From assembly GCA_033762815.1 (NCBI GenBank), contig JANRLF010000008.1, positions 372,001-436,000 of the forward strand: a stretch of 64,000 bases of DNA, written 5' to 3'. Source of the DNA: JANRLF01 sp033762815. Its GTDB lineage: Bacteria; Bacteroidota; Bacteroidia; Chitinophagales; CAIOSU01. A model generated the notes under the pieces. That model had not been told where the DNA came from. It made no database searches and saw only the letters and a program-made list of their open reading frames with translations. Below, one piece after another: positions 33,615 to 42,512 of the stretch. A program made the position numbers and the translations under genes. The number at the start of each line of letters is the position of its first letter. Position 1 is the stretch's first letter.

Positions 33615-34919
33615 ATGGATACTTTCGAAGTAATAGGGGGGCGCCGTTTGAAAGGCGAAATAGTGCCCCAAGGTGCCAAAAACGAGGCCCTGCAAATTAT
33701 TTGCGCTGTTTTATTAACCGAAGAACCCGTTACGATTTCCAATGTACCGGATATTATCGATGTCAATGGTTTGATTGATATCCTTCGCGACTTGGGCGTG
33801 ACGGTTGAGCGCTTGGCAACAGATACTTGGCGGTTCACTGCCAAGGATATTGATTTGGAATTCCTGCAATCGGACAAGTTTCGCAAGAAAGGTGCTAGCC
33901 TGCGGGGTTCCATTATGATTATTGGCCCGCTCTTGGCCCGCTTTAAAAAAGCCTTTATGCCCAAGCCTGGTGGCGATAAAATTGGCCGCCGCCGATTGGA
34001 TACCCACTTTCTGGGCTTTGAGAAGCTGGGCGCAAGGTTCGATTTTGATTCAGATACCAGCTTCTTCTCCATTGATGCCCAACAATTGAAGGGCACCTAT
34101 ATGCTGCTGGACGAAGCTTCAGTGACCGGTACCGCCAATGTGGTGATGGCAGCCGTATTGGCCCAAGGCACCACCACCATATTCAATGCTGCCTGTGAGC
34201 CTTATCTGCAACAGCTGTGCAATATGCTGGTGCGTATGGGTGCCAAAATAGATGGCATTGGCTCCAACTTGCTTCACATACATGGCGTTGAAAAACTGGG
34301 CGGTACGGAGCACCGGCTGCTGCCCGATATGATTGAAATAGGTTCTTTTATCGGCCTTGCCGCCATGACGGGTTCTGAAATTACCATTAAACAGGTGAGG
34401 GCCGACCAACTGGGACTGATACCCGATACTTTCCGAAAACTGGGCATTCAGTTTTCCATTGAAAACGATGATATCGTTATTCCCGCACAAGACCACTACG
34501 AAATACAGACTTTTATTGACGGCTCCATCCTCACCATAGCCGATGCTCCTTGGCCTGGATTTACGCCTGACTTGCTAAGCATTGTATTGGTGGTTGCCAC
34601 ACAAGCAAAGGGTACCGTATTGATACACCAAAAAATGTTCGAAAGCCGCTTGTTCTTTGTTGACAAGCTGATAGATATGGGAGCGCAGATAATCCTTTGC
34701 GACCCACACAGGGCTTCAGTAGTGGGCATTAACAAAGCCTATCAATTAAAGGGTATTACCATGAGTTCGCCCGATATTAGGGCGGGTGTGTCGTTGCTCA
34801 TAGCGGCCCTTTCCGCAAAAGGCACCAGCCGTATCAGCAATATCCACCAAATTGACCGCGGATACCAAAATATCGATGGCAGGCTCAATACGATTGGTGC
34901 CAGTATTCAGCGTGTATAG
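33615..34919 (+). CDS. murA: UDP-N-acetylglucosamine 1-carboxyvinyltransferase with Asp at the catalytic Cys position
   Basis: This 434-residue enzyme transfers enolpyruvyl from PEP to UDP-GlcNAc, the first committed step of peptidoglycan synthesis. The start ATG 33615 gives MDTFEVIGGRRLKGEI; a TTG one codon earlier is disregarded. KNEAL (residues 22-26) and the C-terminal SSPDIRAGVSLLIAALSAKG are family motifs. The catalytic loop reads PKPGGDKIGRRRLDTH, with Asp121 at the position of E. coli Cys115 (LPGGCTIGAR). Cys-to-Asp in other MurA proteins preserves activity and gives resistance to fosfomycin. It is co-transcribed with the DUF4290 gene. Confidence 0.95.
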   Translation: MDTFEVIGGRRLKGEIVPQGAKNEALQIICAVLLTEEPVTISNVPDIIDVNGLIDILRDLGVTVERLATDTWRFTAKDIDLEFLQSDKFRKKGASLRGSIMIIGPLLARFKKAFMPKPGGDKIGRRRLDTHFLGFEKLGARFDFDSDTSFFSIDAQQLKGTYMLLDEASVTGTANVVMAAVLAQGTTTIFNAACEPYLQQLCNMLVRMGAKIDGIGSNLLHIHGVEKLGGTEHRLLPDMIEIGSFIGLAAMTGSEITIKQVRADQLGLIPDTFRKLGIQFSIENDDIVIPAQDHYEIQTFIDGSILTIADAPWPGFTPDLLSIVLVVATQAKGTVLIHQKMFESRLFFVDKLIDMGAQIILCDPHRASVVGINKAYQLKGITMSSPDIRAGVSLLIAALSAKGTSRISNIHQIDRGYQNIDGRLNTIGASIQRV

Positions 34920-34992
34920 TTACATTTTACAATATTTAAGAGCTATATTTCAAGAATAATCTGCTATTTTAGCCATACTAAAAATCACTATC

Positions 34993-36162
34993 ATGAAAAT
35001 CAATCGTTTATTCCTATGGACTATTTTGCCAGCCGTATTGTCTATTGCCTCCTGTAAGGATGACGACGATAATACCAATACGCAACCGATTGAAATAAGC
35101 AGCGACATTACCACTGCCAGAACCCTGACCGACGTGGTAGACGAACCAGGTGCCTGCGATTATATAGTAACCACCAAGGTAAAAGTACTCGCAGCACTGA
35201 CAGTTGAACCTGGTGTGATTGTTTGCTTTGAAGAGGATGCCGACCTTAGCGTGGAAGATGATGGCTCTCTGAATGCGGAAGGTACAGGTTCAATGCCCAT
35301 TACCTTTAAGGGCGAGCAAGCAACCCGTGGCTATTGGGGCGGCCTATACTTTAAAAACGATGATGTGGCCAACTACCTACACTACTGCAACATATCTGAT
35401 GCTGGGGGCGATGACAGAACCATTCCCGCCAAAAAAGGCGCTTTGATTGTATACGAAGGAGGCAGGCTGAAATTGGAGCATAGCAACGTAACCAATAGCG
35501 GCGGCTACGGCTTATTGTTGGTGGACGAAACCAGCAACTTTGAGAATAGTGGGGACAATAATTTTGAGACTTGCGTAACACCGGTAGGTGCCCCCTTGCA
35601 TTGTTTCAAATACTTTGATGCTGGTAGCGATTTTACTGGCAACGATAACAATTACATTGACGGCATCGTACCTATCGGCCCAGATGTAACTGGCACTAAC
35701 AATTGGGCTGCATTGAACGTACCCTACCGCTTGCCTTCCGAGATATCGGAGGTTAGCGGCGATATAGTGATTGCGGCCGGAACGGACATTATTGCTGATG
35801 AAAATGCTGGCCTACGTATCAGGACCGGTGGTTCTTTGAACGCAAATGGTACCGCAACAGATTCTATTACCTTCAAAGCCCAGCAAGCCACGAAGGGCTA
35901 TTGGGCAGGCTTGAGGTTTGAGTCGAATGACGCACAGAATATCCTCAACTATGTAGTAGTAGCTTTTGGCGGCGATGGCGATAGCGGTTTTCAGGTGCCC
36001 ATCATTAAATCGAATATAGATGTAACCGGAACCCTTACCCTAAGCAATTCCATCATACGCGACAGTGATGGGTTTGGAATATATGTGCATACCAGTGGCA
36101 CCTTCACTGAAAGCAATAACACCTACAGCGGCAATGTGGATGGGGATGTAGAGTTTGAGTAA
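34993..36162 (+). CDS. Right-handed beta-helix lipoprotein
   Basis: This 389-residue protein has a signal sequence ending in the lipobox SIASC, followed by an acidic linker (KDDDDNTNTQP). The mature part consists of two related halves: KGEQATRGYWGGLYFKND and KAQQATKGYWAGLRFESND each sit in the same context of (S)LNAxGTxxxxITFK. Short turns of the parallel beta-helix type recur. No catalytic residues are recognisable. It is likely an envelope-anchored surface or periplasmic protein. A TATTTTAGC sequence 21 bp upstream of the ATG (34965-34973) is a possible -7 box. It ends 7 bp before the stop of a convergent gene. Confidence 0.75.
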   Translation: MKINRLFLWTILPAVLSIASCKDDDDNTNTQPIEISSDITTARTLTDVVDEPGACDYIVTTKVKVLAALTVEPGVIVCFEEDADLSVEDDGSLNAEGTGSMPITFKGEQATRGYWGGLYFKNDDVANYLHYCNISDAGGDDRTIPAKKGALIVYEGGRLKLEHSNVTNSGGYGLLLVDETSNFENSGDNNFETCVTPVGAPLHCFKYFDAGSDFTGNDNNYIDGIVPIGPDVTGTNNWAALNVPYRLPSEISEVSGDIVIAAGTDIIADENAGLRIRTGGSLNANGTATDSITFKAQQATKGYWAGLRFESNDAQNILNYVVVAFGGDGDSGFQVPIIKSNIDVTGTLTLSNSIIRDSDGFGIYVHTSGTFTESNNTYSGNVDGDVEFE

Positions 36163-36169
36163 GTTGGGC

Positions 36170-37366
36170 TTAGCCTTGTTCTGTTGGGATGGGTTGAGGA
36201 TTTGGAGGGCTTGGTAGAGTTGCCGCAGGTTGTGTATTGTTTCCGTTCCCATTGGATGGTTGGGCACCTGACTTGTCAACGGCGGTATTGAGTACATAAC
36301 CCGCTACAGTGCCCAATAAGGCAGCCAATACATCTTCGCCAAGTACGCCTGCCAATCCCAGTATCATCAAAGTAAGAATTAGCAATAACACTGTTATGGA
36401 AAATAGTGTAAAAGATAACCCTGTTTTATAGTCCTGAGAATTGAAACTATTGTCTTGAATTTTTAAGTCTTCCCTCAGCTTATTGCTGTTATAAATGCCG
36501 TAGAAATACATGAGCAATGCTGATATAATGAATAAAGGTATGCCTACTAATACTGCATATTTATTAATATCTACTTTGCTGTTGAGATAATCAGAGCGCA
36601 AGTCCTTTATTTGTTCGTTTAATTTTGGAATTCTGTTTTTAAGGGAATCAACTTTATTTTTCGCATCATCAATTTGCTTACTTAGCATATTATTTAGGTT
36701 TAACACTGCTTGGGCAAATGTTGCACTATCTTGCTTTATGCTTCTGAGCTGAACATCGGACTGATTGACCCTGGAATCTTCCTTTCTTCTGAAATCGGAT
36801 ATGTATAATTCGCTATTCAGCCAACTCTGGTTATAAGCCTTATAGGTAATATCAAATCCCAATTTGTTAGCTAACTCACCATATAATACACTATACTCCC
36901 GACCTCTAGCCAGTTGCCATTTTTCAAAAGACAGTTTGCCGGGTACAGCATCAGTACTTGTACTGGAAAGGCTAGTAACGGGTAACTGAAGGATGTAATT
37001 AGGCTGTATTTTTATCAGCTTTGAAGGAATATCGACTGTATCAAATCTTTCGGCATTGATTCCCTGCAAAATTTGGCTAGAGCTGTTAAGATGCTCCACA
37101 TACTCACTCAACAAAGCCCTTTCCCCTTCTAGCTCTACACCTTCTTTGTTGAGTCTAGAAATTTTCTCTCCTATAGCAAACTGGCTTTCCGGGTCGAAAG
37201 GTTGGAATTCATATACTTCTCCTTTATTCCCGAACAATCTTTCATAAAGCGAGTTACCTATAATAAATACTGAACCACCAAGCAAAACAATGGCAAGAGC
37301 GGTTAATAAAATCCTTTTTCTATCTATCATACGATATGGGCTAATAATTTCGTCTAATGTAAACAT
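36170..37366 (-). CDS. Membrane protein with coiled coil, unknown function
   Basis: I do not recognise a family. This 398-residue protein has an N-terminal membrane segment (about residues 17-40), a large extracytoplasmic region, and a coiled-coil stretch at about 230-260 (KNKVDSLKNRIPKLNEQIKDL). Three further hydrophobic segments lie at about 270-295, 315-345 and 345-360. The tail is rich in Asn, Pro and Gln. The arrangement suggests two membrane regions bracketing a periplasmic coiled coil. The next gene, the M1 peptidase, is divergent. Confidence 0.55.
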   Translation of the reverse strand: MFTLDEIISPYRMIDRKRILLTALAIVLLGGSVFIIGNSLYERLFGNKGEVYEFQPFDPESQFAIGEKISRLNKEGVELEGERALLSEYVEHLNSSSQILQGINAERFDTVDIPSKLIKIQPNYILQLPVTSLSSTSTDAVPGKLSFEKWQLARGREYSVLYGELANKLGFDITYKAYNQSWLNSELYISDFRRKEDSRVNQSDVQLRSIKQDSATFAQAVLNLNNMLSKQIDDAKNKVDSLKNRIPKLNEQIKDLRSDYLNSKVDINKYAVLVGIPLFIISALLMYFYGIYNSNKLREDLKIQDNSFNSQDYKTGLSFTLFSITVLLLILTLMILGLAGVLGEDVLAALLGTVAGYVLNTAVDKSGAQPSNGNGNNTQPAATLPSPPNPQPIPTEQG

Positions 37367-37441
37367 TTTTTGATTTATTCATAAATATTTAGGAGGAATT
37401 TTGATTTGAAAGTCATTAAGTCGCTATAAAACCTAAATCCT

Positions 37442-37449
37442 TATCTTAG
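37442..37449 (+). promoter_or_regulatory. Possible -7 box of the M1 peptidase gene
   Basis: TATCTTAG followed by C is one base off TAnnTTTG and lies 29 bp upstream of the ATG at 37479. Confidence 0.3.
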
Positions 37450-37478
37450 CTAACAGTTACAACCTAGGTTTCATTATT

Positions 37479-39419
37479 ATGAGAGTACTTTCCTATTTAC
37501 TTTTACTGTACGCTTTTAATGTACAGGCACAATTAAGCCACCCATGTGCAGCCATTAAACAATCTAGTTTCAATTCATCCAAACGCTCGGTGGTTGATCC
37601 CAATCACACCATTTTGGAAAACATGTACGATGTAAAGCATTATCAGCTTGACCTCAATTTGGAAAGGACCTCTACCTATATCAGTGGCAATGTTACCATT
37701 CAGGCCGTTGCCCTAGCCAATATGGATATTTTTGCTTTGGAACTGCACCCTTATTTGGCCATTGATTCTGCTAAGGTAAATGGGGCAACCAAAACAGTTG
37801 GCAGAAACGGCAATGCGGTAAGCATCCTGATTGGCCAGACTTATACTCCTGGCACATCGCTTACGGTACAAGTGTTTTATAAGGGTACGCCTCCCACAAC
37901 GGGCAGCAGTGGTTTTGATGACCCAGGTATCAGCAATGATTTTTCACCATCATGGGGCAACCAAGTGACCTGGACATTGAGCCAGCCCTTTTCTGCCCAC
38001 GATTGGTGGCCCTGCAAGCAAGTATTGGATGACAAAGCCGATTCTTCAGCCGTATATATCACTACCGATGCTTCCAACCTTGCTGGCTCTAACGGGAAGT
38101 TGGTGAACATTACTAACAAACCCAATAACAAAAAGCAGTTCGCTTGGCGGTCGTCTTATCCCATAGCCTATTACCTGATTTCAGCAGCGGTGGCACAGTA
38201 TATTGATTACAGCATTTATGCCCACCCTGTAGGCATTGATTCGGTTTTAATTCAAAACTATATCTACAACAATCCTCAAACCCTACCCAATTTCCGAAAC
38301 CAGATTGATAGCACAGCGGAGATGCTGGAGCTTTACTCACAGCTATTCGGACCATATCCTTTCAATAAGGAGAAATATGGCCACTGCATGGCCCCAATTT
38401 CCGGGGGCATGGAGCATCAAACCATGACTACCCAAGGGTTCTTTGAGTTTACGCTTACTGCCCATGAGTTAATGCACCAATGGTTTGGCGACCATGTTAC
38501 CTGTGCTTCATGGGAGGATATCTGGCTTAATGAGGGTTTTGCTTCATATGGAGAATACTTAGCTATTGAATATTTGCGCTCAGAGCAAGAGGCTTTTAAT
38601 TACATGCAAGGCGTGCACAATTCTGTAATGGCAAATACTGGGGGTAGGGTTTATGTTGCCGACACGACAAATTCCAGTCGTATCTTTAGTTCTAGGTTGT
38701 CGTACGATAAGGGCAGCGCTATAACACACTCCATCCGGTTTGTAGTGAATAACGACAGTATTTTTTATGATGCTTTGGAACAATACTTAACTGTGTATGG
38801 CGATAGCGTAGCCACTACCAACGACTTAAAGCTTGTTTTGGAACAAAAGACCGGTATCGATTTTGACCCCTTTATGCAGCAATGGATATATGGGGAAGGC
38901 TATCCCATTTTCGATATCCATTGGAATCAAATCAATGACACTTTAGTACTTAGAAGTGATGAAACGGTTTCTTCATCGACCCCGCTTTTCCAAACCCCAT
39001 TGGAGTTATTGGTGCAAAGGGATATAGGAGATACGATTATTAGAGTAGCGCAAAATACCAATAGTGAAACTTTTGTTTTGCCCTTATCAGGAACAATAAC
39101 CGGTTTGGAAATTGACCCCCGCAATGGAATTTTGAATGATGGCAATGTGACCTATGATGGCACCTTGACCGCTATAGATAATGTTGCTGCTGCTTGTTTC
39201 CATATTTATCCCAACCCTGCTAATGGTTATATCCAAATTAGTAGCGATAAGGTTTGGGACCATTATCATGTATTGGATTTATCGGGCAGGCAATTACTTG
39301 ACGGGGTGTTGGCCAGCGACCAAAGAATTATCATTGATGAATTATCTCCTGGCTGCTATATCATAAAACTGTCTTCCAATGATAAGCTTGCAGTAGCTAG
39401 GTTTATTAAAGGGGAATAA
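37479..39419 (+). CDS. Secreted M1 family aminopeptidase with T9SS type A sorting domain
   Basis: This 646-residue protein has a signal peptide (to about residue 17). The M1 exopeptidase motif GGMEHQ (GAMEN equivalent, about residue 306) is followed by the zinc site HELMHQ (His329, Glu330, His333) with the third ligand Glu352 in NEGFASYGE, exactly 18 residues after the second His. Such enzymes remove N-terminal residues from peptides. The last 75 residues (FHIYPNPANGYIQI...GCYIIKLSS) form a type A T9SS sorting domain, so export to the surface is predicted. Its stop codon shares one base with the recX start (TAATG). Confidence 0.93.
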   Translation: MRVLSYLLLLYAFNVQAQLSHPCAAIKQSSFNSSKRSVVDPNHTILENMYDVKHYQLDLNLERTSTYISGNVTIQAVALANMDIFALELHPYLAIDSAKVNGATKTVGRNGNAVSILIGQTYTPGTSLTVQVFYKGTPPTTGSSGFDDPGISNDFSPSWGNQVTWTLSQPFSAHDWWPCKQVLDDKADSSAVYITTDASNLAGSNGKLVNITNKPNNKKQFAWRSSYPIAYYLISAAVAQYIDYSIYAHPVGIDSVLIQNYIYNNPQTLPNFRNQIDSTAEMLELYSQLFGPYPFNKEKYGHCMAPISGGMEHQTMTTQGFFEFTLTAHELMHQWFGDHVTCASWEDIWLNEGFASYGEYLAIEYLRSEQEAFNYMQGVHNSVMANTGGRVYVADTTNSSRIFSSRLSYDKGSAITHSIRFVVNNDSIFYDALEQYLTVYGDSVATTNDLKLVLEQKTGIDFDPFMQQWIYGEGYPIFDIHWNQINDTLVLRSDETVSSSTPLFQTPLELLVQRDIGDTIIRVAQNTNSETFVLPLSGTITGLEIDPRNGILNDGNVTYDGTLTAIDNVAAACFHIYPNPANGYIQISSDKVWDHYHVLDLSGRQLLDGVLASDQRIIIDELSPGCYIIKLSSNDKLAVARFIKGE

Positions 39420-39919
39420 TGCAAAACCGTGCCCTTGCTCTGCTTGAAATAGAAAGGAAAATCAGGCATTACTGCGGCTATCAAGAAAGATGTGAGCGGG
39501 AAGTAAGGGAAAAGCTGGGCAACTGGCAATTAACGAAAAGGCAGCAGGACGCCATCATTGATCAATTGATTGATGAAGGCTATCTGAACGAAGATCGCTA
39601 CTTGGAGAGTTTTATCAACGGCAAATTGAGGCAAAAACATTGGGGCAAATTAAAAATTAGAAGTGCCCTTTCCCAAAAAGGAATTGCCCCAAGCAAAATA
39701 GATAGTGCATTGGCAGCAATTGATGCATTGGAATATGAAGATATTGGCTACCAAATGTTGCTCAAGAAATGGAGGGAACTGGACAAAACGATCGTTGATG
39801 ATTTCGAATTAAAAGGGCGACTGGCCCAGTACCTGTTTGCAAAGGGATTTGAGCCCGATTTGGTTTGGAAATGGATAGCAGCAGCAACAAAAAACCCCGA
39901 CCTTGTGGGCCGGGGCTAA
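39419..39919 (+). CDS. recX: Regulatory protein RecX
   Basis: This 166-residue helical protein matches RecX: YCGYQERCEREVREKLGNW, then IIDQLIDEGYLNEDRYLESFINGKLRQKHWGKLKIRSAL, the typical tandem three-helix repeats. RecX modulates RecA filaments and so recombination and the SOS response. recA is not in the window. It overlaps the M1 peptidase stop by 1 bp, which implies translational coupling to a functionally unrelated secreted peptidase. Confidence 0.9.
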   Translation: MQNRALALLEIERKIRHYCGYQERCEREVREKLGNWQLTKRQQDAIIDQLIDEGYLNEDRYLESFINGKLRQKHWGKLKIRSALSQKGIAPSKIDSALAAIDALEYEDIGYQMLLKKWRELDKTIVDDFELKGRLAQYLFAKGFEPDLVWKWIAAATKNPDLVGRG

Positions 39920-39941
39920 TAGATTTTCAAAATACCTGTGT

Positions 39942-40610
39942 TTATCTTCCAGTTCTTAACACATACTTGAAACCGATTTCGATTCCGCCGAAGGCATTGC
40001 GGGTAACGGCGCGGTTAGCTGCAAAGTAATCCTCTTCTTCAGAATTAAATGGAGAACCTTCCAAGCGTAGCATGGCTGATGCTTGTAAGAAATCGGTGAT
40101 GTTGAAGCCAGCACCAAAAGCCAATACGAAATTAATGTTCATTTTTTTATAGCCATCTTCATACAGGCCTGATAAGCCTGGTATTGAAATAGAATTTCCG
40201 TTGGCATCCAATACATCGGCATTCGTCAAGATATTGAAAGATGGCCCAATATAACCCTTAAACATGCCTACAGATTCGGAACTGGTATTGAAATGCAGCA
40301 ATACCGGGATTTTTAGATAATTATTACGCTTTTCAAAGCCAATACCATAGCTCTCGAATTTTTGGCTATGTCGACTATAAAGGATATCGAAACCAACACC
40401 TACGCCATCGGTAAAATGGTAGTCGGTGCTAAAACCACCTGTAATGCCGAAAGTACCAACATAGTTGTACTCTTCCCCAGCATCGGAATCATCTTTGTTG
40501 AACATCCAAGAGGTTCCTGGCGTTACAGTAGCACCAATATGTAAACCCTTTTGCGCAAAGGCCGTAGAAAGCGATAACGCAATAGCGCATGATAGCAATA
40601 CTTTTTTCAT
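39942..40610 (-). CDS. Outer-membrane beta-barrel protein (PorT-like)
   Basis: This 222-residue protein has a signal peptide (MKKVLLSCAIALSLSTAFAQ) when started at ATG 40610; the frame extends to 40643, but that would put charged residues ahead of the signal. The mature part has alternating hydrophobic strands with glycine and aromatic residues (FGITGGFSTDYHF, VGVGFDILYS, YIGPSFNIL) and ends in a strand GGIEIGFKYVL, typical of small porin/PorT barrels. No specific function is indicated. A -7 box at 40641-40648 supports the chosen start. Confidence 0.8.
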   Translation of the reverse strand: MKKVLLSCAIALSLSTAFAQKGLHIGATVTPGTSWMFNKDDSDAGEEYNYVGTFGITGGFSTDYHFTDGVGVGFDILYSRHSQKFESYGIGFEKRNNYLKIPVLLHFNTSSESVGMFKGYIGPSFNILTNADVLDANGNSISIPGLSGLYEDGYKKMNINFVLAFGAGFNITDFLQASAMLRLEGSPFNSEEEDYFAANRAVTRNAFGGIEIGFKYVLRTGR

Positions 40611-40640
40611 TTTTTGCGTGTTTTGTGATTTGTGACGGCT

Positions 40641-40648
40641 CAAATATA
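40641..40648 (-). promoter_or_regulatory. Putative -7 box of the barrel gene
   Basis: The minus strand reads TATATTTG, an exact TAnnTTTG match, 30 bp upstream of the ATG at 40610. On the plus strand the overlapping region contains TAAATTCG (40651-40658), a weak candidate for the divergent WG-repeat gene. Confidence 0.45.
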
Positions 40649-40666
40649 GATAAATTCGTGTTGCTT

Positions 40667-42490
40667 ATGCAAAAACGGAGAAACGGAAAACGCTGGATTT
40701 TAATAACAGATTTATCAAAAGTAAGGTATGCTTTACCCTTTGCCATAATATTGATGGGGTTGTTCAATCCGGTATTGCTTAAAGCAGACCCTTTGTCGGA
40801 TGCATTAAAAGAAATCAATGCGGGCAATTATATAGAAGCATCTGCCATTCTTGGCAAGGTATTGAAAAAAGATAGTATCGACCATGGTGGCCTCTATCTC
40901 AATGCATTACTGTTTACCAAAAGAGATAACCCCCAATACAATTTGGACAGTGCCAGGTTTTTTATCGACAGGGCGCAAAAGAACATCCCAACGGATTTAT
41001 CTGAAAAACAGATGAAACGTTACGCCTATCTGGGCATTAGAGAATTTACCATTTCAGAATTGGCCAGTAAGATAGAGCAGGATAGCTATAACTTGGCAGA
41101 CAGCTTAAACACGGTAGCGGCTTGGGAACATTTTTTACAAGCCTACCCCAAAGCAGCTAAGTTTTCATTGGCCATTGAAAGGCGTAATCAGCTTGCCTAT
41201 GAAGCAGCACAAAATACAGCTACCTATGAAAGCTTTAAGCAGTTCATGGAAAAATACCCAAACGCGGCCCAGGTACCTGAAGCGGAAAAACTTTACGAAA
41301 GCCTACTGTATAAGCAGTTGACTGCCGATGGAAGATGGCAATCCTATAGTGCATTTGCAGAAAAACATCCCGAAAGCCCTTACGCTGAAGAGGCCAAAAT
41401 TAAGGCCGACAAACTGCAATATGAGGAAGTGACTAAAGATGGCCGCATTGAAAGTTATGCACGCTTTGCCAATACTTATCCTTTCAGCGATTATGCAGAT
41501 GAGGCACAGGATAAAGTATTTGAATTGGCTACTATCAACAAAGAAGTTGATAGTTATGCTAGTTTTATCAAACAATACCCCACCAATAAACATATTGATA
41601 AGGCCTGGGAGCTGCTCTACCAACTAGCTACTATAAAACAAGATTCTGCTGCCTACATAGCCTTTTCGGAAGCTTATCCCTCATTTCCATTAAGACAAAT
41701 GCTAAAGGAAGACCTGCGCCGTGCCGGAATGTTGTTGATGGTGTTTGAAGAAAACGGACTTTATGGCTATAAAGACAGCCTGACAGATGAAATAGTTATT
41801 CCAGCTACCTTTTCTGATGCATTCCCCTTTTCAGAAGGCTATGCGGCAGTGAGCATCAATCCCTGTGAAGATGACTGCAAATATGGCTACATTAATCGCA
41901 GGGGAAAGTTGGTGATAGATACCCTATACGATGAAGCCGACCTTTTTCATAATGGTTTGGCAATAGTAATGAAAGGCAACTGTGGCGAAACATCAACTAC
42001 CTGTAAATGGGGCTTCATAAACGTACACGGAGAGATAGTGGTGCCAATGGAGTATGATGACGCATTTATTTTTAGCAACGGATTGGCCATGGTTCGTAAG
42101 CATGATGAAGGTTATGGCTATGTGAATAGTACTGGCAAAGTAGTGATACCCTTGCAATTTAATGATGCCACCTCTTTTTCTGAAGGATTGGCCGCAGTTA
42201 AGCAAGACAGTCTTTGGGGTTTTATTGATACTTTGGGGAATATGGTCATTCCCTTTACATTTAAAAAAGCGGGGCCCTTCGGGCAAGGCCTAGCTCCAGT
42301 AGCCACCAAGAACCTATGGGGATATATTGATATTACCGGAAAAATTGTACTGCCTGAAAAGCATGAATTTGCCAATCCCTTCAAAAACGGCATCGCCAAA
42401 GTATTGGTGAAGGAAAAAGACAAGAAGAAAAAGACCTTTGTTACTTTGGAAAAAACAATCGACCTTACAGGAAAAGTGGTAAATTATTAG
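40667..42490 (+). CDS. TPR and WG-repeat protein
   Basis: This 607-residue protein starts at ATG 40667, followed by a signal or membrane segment (about 18-38). The longer frame to 40589 would overlap the divergent barrel gene. Residues about 45-360 are helical TPR-like repeats (for example FKQFMEKYPNAAQVPEAEKLYESL). Residues about 375-600 contain five WG repeats with (W/Y)G(F/Y)I(N/D)xxGxxVIPxxFxxAxxFxxGLAxV. WG repeats form beta structures of uncertain function, often in secreted or envelope proteins. It converges with the degT gene; AAGAAGCTTCTT (42502-42513) lies between the stops. Confidence 0.82.
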   Translation: MQKRRNGKRWILITDLSKVRYALPFAIILMGLFNPVLLKADPLSDALKEINAGNYIEASAILGKVLKKDSIDHGGLYLNALLFTKRDNPQYNLDSARFFIDRAQKNIPTDLSEKQMKRYAYLGIREFTISELASKIEQDSYNLADSLNTVAAWEHFLQAYPKAAKFSLAIERRNQLAYEAAQNTATYESFKQFMEKYPNAAQVPEAEKLYESLLYKQLTADGRWQSYSAFAEKHPESPYAEEAKIKADKLQYEEVTKDGRIESYARFANTYPFSDYADEAQDKVFELATINKEVDSYASFIKQYPTNKHIDKAWELLYQLATIKQDSAAYIAFSEAYPSFPLRQMLKEDLRRAGMLLMVFEENGLYGYKDSLTDEIVIPATFSDAFPFSEGYAAVSINPCEDDCKYGYINRRGKLVIDTLYDEADLFHNGLAIVMKGNCGETSTTCKWGFINVHGEIVVPMEYDDAFIFSNGLAMVRKHDEGYGYVNSTGKVVIPLQFNDATSFSEGLAAVKQDSLWGFIDTLGNMVIPFTFKKAGPFGQGLAPVATKNLWGYIDITGKIVLPEKHEFANPFKNGIAKVLVKEKDKKKKTFVTLEKTIDLTGKVVNY

Positions 42491-42512
42491 TAAATCTATC
42501 GAAGAAGCTTCT

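Noticed and set aside
33593..34096. Long minus-strand open frame opposite murA
   Set aside because: Antisense to a strongly conserved enzyme and its translation has no protein-like pattern; it arises from murA codon use.
40589..40666. Upstream extension of the WG-repeat gene to 40589
   Set aside because: It would overlap the start and promoter of the divergent barrel gene and add an extra Cys-rich segment ahead of the predicted signal.
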